This document shows, one piece after another, positions 47,601 through 55,500 of a stretch of DNA of 64,000 nt. Source of the stretch: Pelagerythrobacter marensis (GTDB lineage Bacteria > Pseudomonadota > Alphaproteobacteria > Sphingomonadales > Sphingomonadaceae); NCBI RefSeq assembly GCF_036700095.1, contig NZ_CP144918.1:1613001-1677000 (forward strand). Reading direction: 5' to 3'. A program made the translations under genes and the position numbers. Position 1 is the stretch's first letter. Each line of letters starts with the position of its first letter. The notes below the pieces were generated by a model. That model saw only the letters and a list, made by a program, of their open reading frames with translations, had not been told where the DNA came from and did no database searches.

Positions 47601-47775
47601 CATCCCAGGCCTCTTCCGCCGTTCGCCCGGTCGCCGTCAGCGTTTTCGCGCGCCTGTGACCGTCCGTGAAGGAGAAGAACAGAATCGCCCGCGCTTCCCC
47701 CTCGACCAGCGTCGGCGCTGCCTCGCCGAGGCATGGCCGAAGCCGGTCGAGGCGGGTGGCCAGGCCATTGCTCAT
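44692..47775 (-). CDS. Helical-repeat domain fused to MurF-like ligase
   Basis: The protein has 1027 residues, starting at the ATG overlapping the hlyD stop. Residues 1-~140 are unassigned. Residues ~180-560 have repeated helical hairpins (YNALRHASTVYAMLEAWEV, GGNAVAILALLKHH, YYDGEAAFALMRLYEATGDERWL), reminiscent of six-hairpin (alpha/alpha) glycosidase or epimerase folds. Residues ~640-1027 are a Mur ligase: GVTGSAGKTSTVAM near 671, the DEAYNANPGSMEAAI segment typical of MurF near 895, and KGSHSTGL near the end. It is much larger than MurF (~450). Its place as last gene of the adhesin-export operon suggests it modifies the adhesin or its anchoring, not cell-wall synthesis. Which substrate is unknown. 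Confidence 0.8.
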   Translation of the reverse strand: MSNGLATRLDRLRPCLGEAAPTLVEGEARAILFFSFTDGHRRAKTLTATGRTAEEAWDVGTRQALAQGADARWVRVDWVDAVERRTWAELKTALRNIKRNYFRLGISLDPEFRHAFLETELNANAMLYGGNRTAAAVLNEKNFAIYAARRHGLTDLSFADGDPVWLFTTRGAFAGDDRTVHPIANAGLDSGRRTIDRLGPDEVTGLIEAGSTYLASQVGEDGKFHYGWHPCFDRPIRAYNALRHASTVYAMLEAWEVTRSPDLKRAVERARAFLTGELIETVSLAGESDAAFLVDVGGEIKLGGNAVAILALLKHHALTGSEESLALAERLGLGILHMQDDETGTFRHVLVHPTLEEKERFRIIYYDGEAAFALMRLYEATGDERWLVAVEKAFDRFIAQQHWKAHDHWLSYAVNELTRYRPEDRYFRFGIDNFRTHIDFVLERITTFPTLLELMTAAESMVSRLRRDPERSRLLEGVDLPRFYRALDHRAHYLLNGHFWPELAMFFARPAKIAGSFFIRHHAFRIRIDDVEHYLSGLVAYRKYLLARGAEDSGAPHASAGEERHWAAADMTRATGGRWHTPPPPDWKASGLCTYAPAFREGDAIVLRPPEGVRGVAPASARHLADKAAALIGEDAERFPDSATPSIQVEDVNAAILDLGRYAREQMSGKVIGVTGSAGKTSTVAMLAHALSAYGPVGQTRHSANLPHGIAWNLASIPWGVPHVVLELAIGRMAQNSRLTRPDIAIFTNVLPAHLEYHRDLATIARRKSAIFEGMRAGSVAILNRDMAEWERVHLAARSRGLRVVNFGRSDKSHVRLIDYDSGSSRVAAEVGGERLTFTLGAAGEHMALNALAVVATLSALGHDPRPALSRLASFSALEGRGRELAAEINGARVAILDEAYNANPGSMEAAIALLGSRAGARRRIAVLGEMAELGPNAIEYHTALARRIAREPIDRIYALGPLYDGFWAELPEHCRAGRPSSLAGLKEALAAELADGDLVLFKGSHSTGLHQIVSDLTYGDKQINKC

Positions 47776-48959
47776 CGCTCCCGCAATGCCTCCCGCGCCC
47801 TGTTTATCGGTTTCATCAGATACTGCAGGACAGTCTTCTGCCCGGTGTGAACGTCGACGGTGGTGATCATGCCCGGTACGATCGGAAACCGTTCGCCTGC
47901 GTCGTTGACGAGGGCATTCGACTTTGTGCGGATGAACACGCGATAATAGTAGATTTCGGGGTTCACCTCGTCGCGGATCGTGTCGGGCGATATCGTCGCG
48001 ACTTCGCCCTCCAGCCCGCCGTAGATCGAATAGTCGTATGCGGTGACCTTGACGGTGGCGCGTTGGCCGGGGTGAATGAAGGCGATGTCGCGCGGCGACA
48101 TGCGCGCCTCTATCATCAAGCGGTCTTCCAGCGGGATGATCTCCATCAACCGGCCGTTCGGCGGGATCACGCCGCCCACGGTGGAAACCTGGATGCTCTT
48201 GACGATTCCCTTGACCGGCGAGCGCAGGGTCAACCGGTTCAACGTGTCGGAACGGCCGCGCACCACCGGTGCCAGCGCCTCGACCTCTTCGTTCGCCTGA
48301 GCAAGTTGCTGCCGTGCCTCGACCTGATATTGGGACCGCAGATCCGCCTTCTTCAGTTCCAGGTCCGCCAGCTGCCGTTGAAGGCGAATGACCTCCACAT
48401 TGCTGGCGGCTCCGACCTCGATCAGCGATTCGCCGATCGCAACCTCGCGCCGGATGAGCGCTATCGACTGGTCGATCAGACGTTCGGATTCGGCCAGGCT
48501 GGCCCGCCGGGTATCGTAGAGGCGCCGCTCCGCCTGCTTGAGCTCGGGAAAATCGTCCAGCTCGGCCGGAAAGGTCAACGGCGTCCGGTTGACCTCCGCC
48601 TGCAACCGCGCCGAAGCCGCCAGCGCGGCCCGATACTTGGCCGCGCTCTCCTCGAACGTCGAACTGGCCTGGGTCGGATCGAGCTGAGCGAGAATCTGGC
48701 CGGTCTCGACGATATCGTCCTGCTGGACGTGCAGCCGGGCAAGGATTCCGCCCTCGAGCGTTTCGATCACCTGTTCGCGCATCGTCGGCACCACGCGTCC
48801 GCTGCCGGTCGCCACTTCGTCGAGGGTGGCAAACCAGGCCCAGGCGATGACCGTTGCGAACAGCAGGCACAGTATCCAGACGAGGCGGTTCGACAGCTTG
48901 AGGCGGGGATCGCTCCGCTCGTCGAAAAGCCCTTCGTCTGTTGCAGCCAGCGCGGTCAT
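47772..48959 (-). CDS. hlyD: HlyD-family type I secretion adaptor
   Basis: The protein has 395 residues with one N-terminal membrane helix (LVWILCLLFATVIAWAWFA). A biotinyl-like lipoyl domain follows (VIETLEGGILARLHVQQDDIVETGQILAQLDP), then long coiled-coil arms, and a beta-barrel (SPVKGIVKSIQVSTVGGVI, MSPRDIAFIHPGQRATVKVTAYD). It bridges the inner-membrane ABC exporter to TolC. It overlaps the ABC gene upstream and the Mur ligase gene downstream by ATGA. Confidence 0.93.
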   Translation of the reverse strand: MTALAATDEGLFDERSDPRLKLSNRLVWILCLLFATVIAWAWFATLDEVATGSGRVVPTMREQVIETLEGGILARLHVQQDDIVETGQILAQLDPTQASSTFEESAAKYRAALAASARLQAEVNRTPLTFPAELDDFPELKQAERRLYDTRRASLAESERLIDQSIALIRREVAIGESLIEVGAASNVEVIRLQRQLADLELKKADLRSQYQVEARQQLAQANEEVEALAPVVRGRSDTLNRLTLRSPVKGIVKSIQVSTVGGVIPPNGRLMEIIPLEDRLMIEARMSPRDIAFIHPGQRATVKVTAYDYSIYGGLEGEVATISPDTIRDEVNPEIYYYRVFIRTKSNALVNDAGERFPIVPGMITTVDVHTGQKTVLQYLMKPINRAREALRER

Positions 48960-51109
48960 GCTGCCTGGCCTTTGCCGTTCACCGCGCCGTGCATCGTTGC
49001 GAGCGCGGCCTGCTTGGGCTGGTCGAGCGTGATCCTGCCGTTGTGCAGGACGACGATCCGGTCGACCAGTTCGAGCGCGCGCATGCGGTGCGTCGCGATG
49101 ACGACCGTGCGGCTTCGGCTCCACTCGCCGAAGTGCCGGATGAAATGCCGCTCGGTGGCTTCGTCCATCGAGGCGGTGGGTTCGTCGAGCAGAACCACCG
49201 AGGGCTGGCGCAAGAGCAGCCGGGCGAGCAGCAGGGCCTGGGTCTGCCCTCCCGACAAGCCTATACCGCCTTCCTGGATGATGTAGTCGAGCCCCGATTG
49301 CGTGCGGCGGACGAAATCGGCGGCGCCGACGATATCCAGCATGTCCGCGATCTCGCGGTCGGAGGCGTGGGGGGCGCCCATCGTCAGGTTGTCGCGCAGG
49401 GTGCCGTGGAACAGCCTGCTGTTCTGCCCCAGCAGCCCGATGTCGCGGCGCACGTCGGCGGGATCGATCTGATGCAAGGCCAGGTCGTCGACCGTAACCT
49501 CGCCCCGGATCGGCGGGAGCAACCCGGACAACCCTTGCAGCAAAGTCGACTTGCCCGCCCCGTTGCGACCGAGCAGCGCGATCTTTTCGCCGGCCGCGAT
49601 TTGCAACCGCTTCACGGTCAGCACGGGGGGCGCGCTGAGGTCGCCGTAAGCGAAAACCGCCGAGCGAAGTTCGAAATCGCCCTTGATCGCCGGCACTTGC
49701 AGGCGCTGGCCTTGCTCGGGAGTATCGACCGGAAGCGCCATGATCTGATCGACGCCCTGAATGCCGACTTTCGCCTGCTGAAGCCGGTTGAGAACCTGGG
49801 TCACCTGCCCGATCGGCGCCATCATCCGCGAACCGAGGATGGAGGCCCCCACCAGAGCGCCGGTGGTCATGTCGCCGGCAATCACCATGGGGGCGCCGAA
49901 AAACACGATCGTGGCATAGACCGCGTTCTGGATATTCTGCGCCCAGGCGGTGAGGGCGTTGGTCAGGCTGCGCAGTTTCAGCTGCGCCTCGCTGGCAACG
50001 GCGTTGAAGTGATTCCACCGGCGTTGCAGCGGTTCCTCGGCCTGGAGCGTCTTGACATCCTCGATCCGCTGCACCGCCTCCACCAGAAGCGCGTTGCGAA
50101 GGGAGGATTCGCGCATCGCTTCGGTCGCATGCGCCCGCAACTTTCGTTGCGCGAGCAAGCCGGGCACGACCAGCAACAGCAGGGCGCATAGCGGCACCAG
50201 CGCCAGAGGGCCGGCGATGAACCAGAAGACGCCCAGGAAAAGCAGGAAGAACGGAATGTCGGCGATGGCCGCCACCGTGGTCGAGGTCAGCAGTTCGCGC
50301 ACCTGCTCCAGGTCGCGCAACTGGGCGATGAACGTGCCGGTGGACGCGGGGCGGTCGCTGTTGCGCACGCGCAGCGCGTGGCCGAACACCCGATCGGAAA
50401 TGCGCAGATCGGCCCGCCGGCCGAGCACGTCGATAATCGTCGTTCGCAGCTTGGTCAGCGTAAAGCTGAATCCGATGGCGACCAGCACGCCGATGAACAG
50501 GACATAGAGGGTGGTGAAGGATTCGGCCGGCACGACCCGGTCGTAAACCTGCATCGAAAACAGCACCCCGGCCAGGGCAAGCGAGTTCGTGACCAGCGAT
50601 GCGATCACGATGCCCGGGTACATCCGGCGGTCCAGCAGCAGGATCCGGCGCAGCCAGTGATCTTCGTAAGGGCGGATATAGGTGTCGACCCTGGCATCGG
50701 GGACGGCGCCGGACGGGCGGGGGATGACGAAGACGGCGCTTGCCTCGACCAGATCGGCGAGCGCCATCCGCTGGTGCAACCCGTCTTCGCCGGCGACGGA
50801 GAGATTGACGGTTCCGTCGTCGCCCACCCCCGTCACCACGGCCAGGTCGCCGTCGCCGAACTGGGCGATGAGCGGCAGGCGCCAGCTGCTGAGCGAAAGC
50901 GATCCGGGTTCGGCAAAGCGCACCTGCAGGCCGGCATGCCGCGCGAGCGCCCGAACCCGTGCCTCCCACCCCCGGCCGTCCTGCCACTGGTCGGACAGGC
51001 GCGCAGCCTCCGCCGATACGGGCAGGCCATATTGCCGCGCGATCTGCCGAAAGGCCTCGATCCAGTTGCCGGGCCGAAACGCCCTTTCGTGAACGACGTC
51101 CGCCGTCAC
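48956..51109 (-). CDS. lapB: Type I secretion ABC exporter (LapB type)
   Basis: The GTG at 51109 overlaps the tolC stop and gives 717 residues, the usual LapB length. Residues 1-135 are a C39-peptidase-like domain without the catalytic Cys. Six membrane helices follow (YPGIVIASLVTNSLALAGVL and others). The ATPase shows ALLGRNGAGKSTLL (Walker A), GIGLSGGQTQALLLAR (signature) and SVVLLDEPTASMD (Walker B). It should export the large adhesin encoded at the head of the operon. Confidence 0.94.
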   Translation of the reverse strand: MTADVVHERAFRPGNWIEAFRQIARQYGLPVSAEAARLSDQWQDGRGWEARVRALARHAGLQVRFAEPGSLSLSSWRLPLIAQFGDGDLAVVTGVGDDGTVNLSVAGEDGLHQRMALADLVEASAVFVIPRPSGAVPDARVDTYIRPYEDHWLRRILLLDRRMYPGIVIASLVTNSLALAGVLFSMQVYDRVVPAESFTTLYVLFIGVLVAIGFSFTLTKLRTTIIDVLGRRADLRISDRVFGHALRVRNSDRPASTGTFIAQLRDLEQVRELLTSTTVAAIADIPFFLLFLGVFWFIAGPLALVPLCALLLLVVPGLLAQRKLRAHATEAMRESSLRNALLVEAVQRIEDVKTLQAEEPLQRRWNHFNAVASEAQLKLRSLTNALTAWAQNIQNAVYATIVFFGAPMVIAGDMTTGALVGASILGSRMMAPIGQVTQVLNRLQQAKVGIQGVDQIMALPVDTPEQGQRLQVPAIKGDFELRSAVFAYGDLSAPPVLTVKRLQIAAGEKIALLGRNGAGKSTLLQGLSGLLPPIRGEVTVDDLALHQIDPADVRRDIGLLGQNSRLFHGTLRDNLTMGAPHASDREIADMLDIVGAADFVRRTQSGLDYIIQEGGIGLSGGQTQALLLARLLLRQPSVVLLDEPTASMDEATERHFIRHFGEWSRSRTVVIATHRMRALELVDRIVVLHNGRITLDQPKQAALATMHGAVNGKGQAA

Positions 51110-52482
51110 AGGATCGCCCCCCCGACAACGGTTCCGCTCAGACCGAAGGCGTCGCGCGCGGCGCCGGAGGTCACCAGGCAATCGATCTGCAATCGGCGCA
51201 AGTCGTGCCGCGTGTTCGCCCGGTCGAACCGCACCTGGTGCAGTTCCTGTTCGGCATTGAGCAGATCGACCAGCGTCTTGGTGCCCATCTGAAGGTATTG
51301 CAGGCGATAGAGCTTGCCCGTCTCGCGCATGCTCGCCTCGCGGAAGGCCAGAGTGTCGATCACGCGATCGAAACTTTCGACCTGCCGCTGCCCCTCGGCC
51401 AGAAGGCGGCTGACTTCGTTGTGTATGCGCGCTTCGGCCGCATCGGCCGCGCCCAGGGCATGGGAGGCTCCGCGCACGCGGGCACGGTTGGCCCCGCCGT
51501 TGTAGAGCGAAGTCGATACGTTGATGCCGAAGTTGTATTCCTCCCGATCGCCGAACGGGTCGTGGATGTCGGTGGCGCCGCTTACGGAAAGCGACACCGT
51601 CGGCAGGCTTTCGGCCTGCGAACGCTCGAATTCGGCCAGGGCCCGGTCGCGCTGCGCCCTCACTTCGCGGATGGCCGGCACGGCGGCCCAGTCCGGCGTT
51701 CCGCGCTGGCACGACTGCATGAGGTTTTCGGGAAACTCCATCGAGACCGGGGGCGCCCGATCGCGGCCGAGAAGATGGGCGAGCGATGCCTGCCAGCGCT
51801 GGCGCTGGGCCTCGATCTCCTCGATCGTGGCCCGTGCGGAATAAACCCGGGCATCGGCCTGAAGCAGGTCGGCCTTGGTCGCCGCGCCGCGTTCGTACCT
51901 GTGCTGCACGAGTTCACTGATGCTGCTGACGCTTTCCAGCTCGTCGACGGCGATCTGCCGCAGCGCCTCGATCCGCTGAAGTTCGATGACCGCATAGACG
52001 GTGTCGCGGATCAGCGTGTCCACGGCGATCAGAAGCCGGGCCTCCCCGATGCGCGTATCGGCCTCTGCCGCGGCGACGGTGCTGCGGACTTTGCCGAAGT
52101 CGTATAGCATCTGCGACACCGAGATGTTGGCGCGCGGACGCCAGCGGCTCTGGCCGATATTGTCGTAGCCCGATCCCACCCCGGCGTTGATCCGGGGCAG
52201 GTATCCCGCTTCGGCAACGTCGATCTCCTCTGTTCGCGAGGCGAGATCGGCCTCCGCCTCTTCTATCGAGGGATGCCAGGCGACGGCTTCGCGCGCCGCG
52301 GCGCCGATCGTGAGGGGCGAGCCGTGGTCGGGCGGCAGGGCGGCAAGACCTGAGGGGAAGCAGGGCGCACAGGTCAAGACGAATACCGCAAACCATCGAT
52401 ACTTTACAATTTCTCGTTCAGACTTCCCACACCTCACTTGTACCGCCTTGTCGCGGTGCGCGTCGCTCGATTCGACTTGCAC
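51106..52482 (-). CDS. tolC: TolC-family outer-membrane channel
   Basis: The protein has 458 residues. A signal peptide lies around residues 27-48 (KYRWFAVFVLTCAPCFPSGLAA), so the true start may be downstream of the one given. The repeated halves with LTIGAAAREAVAWHPSIEEAEADL, ISVSQMLYDFGKVRSTVAAAEADTR and NVSTSLYNGGANRARVRGA are typical of the TolC/AggA barrel-and-tunnel fold. It lies 30 bp behind the adhesin and overlaps the ABC gene by GTGA, completing the type I pathway. Confidence 0.92.
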   Translation of the reverse strand: MQVESSDAHRDKAVQVRCGKSEREIVKYRWFAVFVLTCAPCFPSGLAALPPDHGSPLTIGAAAREAVAWHPSIEEAEADLASRTEEIDVAEAGYLPRINAGVGSGYDNIGQSRWRPRANISVSQMLYDFGKVRSTVAAAEADTRIGEARLLIAVDTLIRDTVYAVIELQRIEALRQIAVDELESVSSISELVQHRYERGAATKADLLQADARVYSARATIEEIEAQRQRWQASLAHLLGRDRAPPVSMEFPENLMQSCQRGTPDWAAVPAIREVRAQRDRALAEFERSQAESLPTVSLSVSGATDIHDPFGDREEYNFGINVSTSLYNGGANRARVRGASHALGAADAAEARIHNEVSRLLAEGQRQVESFDRVIDTLAFREASMRETGKLYRLQYLQMGTKTLVDLLNAEQELHQVRFDRANTRHDLRRLQIDCLVTSGAARDAFGLSGTVVGGAIL

Positions 52483-52512
52483 AGTTAACCACTGCTTCCT
52501 CGGTACAATGGA

Positions 52513-55500
52513 TCAGATTACTGAACTGTTACTATTTTCGAGTTCATCAATACGATCGGTATTCAGATAGCTGAGCGGGTCGAGCGTAACGTCCGGTCCG
52601 GTTGAGGAAACCGGTGCAGCATTGTCGCCGGTATTTGCGATCTGGAATGCTTCCTGGTCGCTGTTTTCGAGCAAATAGTGATCGAGAACGGGATCGAGGC
52701 TTCCATCATCTTCTTGAATTAGAGATGTCATAAAGCCGTTACTCGACATCGGCGAGAGGGCCGACAGGTCCGTACTGTCCTCGTTCGTGAGAGCGAACGC
52801 GTCCAGCGGCACGATATCCTGTTCCATCGTGCCGAAGGCAGCGAAGGCCGCAGCGGCATCGGGGGGACCGGCGAAGTCCAGCGTCACCGAAAGCGTTGCC
52901 GTTTCCGTGTCGCCGTTCGGCGCCAGGAGCGTGTAGGTGAACGTATCGACGTCCCCGTATGCGCCCGTGAAGCTGGGGTTGGCTTCGTACGAATATGTGC
53001 CGTCGGGATCGATCGTCAGCGTGCCGTAGGTTCCGGCGACGACTGTGCCGGCGCCGGCCACCAGGGTGCCGTTGACCTGCGAAACGACCGATCCGGCAGG
53101 CGCGACATCCGCACCGCCAGCGCCCGCATCGGTGACGACGTTGCCCGACACGGTTCCGCTGACTGTGGCGGGGGGCTCATATTCGGTGATCGTATCCGAC
53201 GTGGATTCGATCGACAGATTGCCCAGCAAGGTTGCGTCGAGCAGCCCGCCGTCATTGCCGAGCGTGACGTAATAGGTCGCACCGCCGGAAAATTCGGGCA
53301 GGACCAGTTCGTCTGCCGCCCAGCTGGCGCCGAGTATTCCGCCGCTTCCCTGAAGCCAGTCGGCTTCGAGGTGGACGCGGGTTGCCGTGCTGCTGCCATG
53401 CTCGACCCGGTAGACGATCAGGTCGAAGTCGACGTCGCCGAACAGGCTGAGGTCCAGGAGAGCGCTGCCGTCTCCATCCACGCTCACTTGCCTGGTGGCA
53501 TTCTCCGCGACATCGAATGTCAGGAAGTCGCTGCCGCCGAGAAGCGTTGCGTCGATGGTGTCGCCAAGCAGCCCGACGTTGAGCAGTCCGCCGATGTTGG
53601 CAGTCTGCGTCGGCTGGGTCGACGTATCGGGCGTCACATCGAGGAAGAGCGTGACTTCGTTGTCGACCGCGACGAGCAGATCGGGCGCGGTGACCGTTGT
53701 CGTCGCCGATGTGTTGCCCGCGGCATCGGTCGCGGTGACCAGCAGCTCCTCGCCGTTGGTCTGCGCCGGGATGGTCACGGTGTAAGTGCCGTCGGCCCCG
53801 ACCGTTCCGGTTCCGAGTTCGGTCGTGCCGTCGGGGGCATAGACGGTGATCGTCGCCCCGGCCTCGCCGGTTCCGGTCACCGTGGTGCCGGTGGCATCGT
53901 CGACATCGGCGGTGGGGGCATCGGGCGCAGTGAGGTCCGGCGCCTCGACAGGCGTCGCCGGGGATTCGTTACCCGCGCCATCTGTCGCCGTGACGAGCAG
54001 GTCCTCGCCGTTGGTCTGCGCCGGGATGGTGACGGTGTAAGTGCCGTCGGCCCCGACCGTTCCGGTGCCCAGTTCGGTCGTGCCGTCAGGGGCGTAGACG
54101 GTGATCGTCGCCCCGGCTTCGCCGGTTCCGGTCACCGTGGTGCCGGTGGCATCGTCGACATCGGCGGTGGGGGCGTCGGGCGCAGTGAGGTCCGGCGCCT
54201 CGACAGGCGTCGCCGGGGATTCGTTTCCGGCGTCATCTGTCGCCGTGACGAGCAGGTCTTCGCCATTGGTCTGGGCAGGGATGGTCACGGTGTAATTGCC
54301 GTCGGCCTCGACCGTTCCGGTGCCCAGTTCGGTCGTGCCGTCAGGGGCGTAGACGGTGATCGTCGCCCCGGCCTCGCCGGTTCCGGTCACCGTGGTGCCG
54401 GTGGCATCGTCGACATCGGCGGTGGGGGCATCGGGCGCAGTGAGGTCCGGCGCCTCGACAGGCGTCGCCGGGGATTCGTTACCCGCGCCATCTGTCGCCG
54501 TGACGAGCAGGTCCTCGCCGTTGGTCTGCGCCGGGATGGTGACGGTGTAGGTGCCGTCGGCCCCGACTGTTCCGGTGCCCAGTTCGGTCGTGCCGTCAGG
54601 GGCGTAGACGGTGATCGTCGCTCCGGCCTCGCCGGTCCCGCTCACCGTGGTGCCGGCATCGTCGATCTCGGCGGTGGGGGCATCGGGCGGAGTGAGGTCC
54701 GGCGCCTCGACAGGCGTCGCCGGGGATTCGTTTCCGGCGTCATCTGTCGCCGTGACGAGCAGGTCTTCGCCATTGGTCTGGGCAGGGATGGTCACGGTGT
54801 AAGTGCCGTCGGCCCCGACCGTTCCGGTTCCGAGTTCGGTCGTGCCGTCGGGGGCATAGACGGTGATCGTCGCCCCGGCCTCGCCGGTTCCGGTCACCGT
54901 GGTGCCGGTATCGTCGATCTCGGCGGTGGGAGCCTCGGGCGGGGTCGTATCGGCGGCGACCAGGTCGATCGTCAGCGTGGCCGTGTCGCTGGTGCCGTCG
55001 GCATTGACGAGGCGATAGGTGAAGACCTCCGCGTTGCCGACTGCGGCGGTATCGTCGTTCGGCGTATAGGTATAGCTGCCGTCGGCATTGATGAGGAGCG
55101 TCCCGTACTGGCCGTCGACAACGAGGCCGTCGGTCACGGCGACGAACGTCCCGCCGCCGGTGTCGATTTCCAGCACCGCGCTGCCCGATGCCAGATCGTC
55201 GTTCGCCAGGATATTGCCGCTAACGGGATCGCCGTCTGCGGTGGTCGTGTGGAATTCGCTATCGAGCGTAAGCGTGATACCGGCTGCCAGCAGGCCGCCG
55301 CCTTCGTAGATCACGCGGTAATTGCCGGGCGACAGGTCGTCGGCCGTAACCTGGACCCGGTTGTCCGCCAGAATGTCCAGCGTGAGCAGGTCTAGCAAGC
55401 CGCCGCCGGACGTGCTCGCGATATCTTCGAAAGAACCGTCGGGCAATTCGCGCTGCAAAGTGAACTCGACGTCCGACAGCACGGTCGCGATGCTGTCTAC

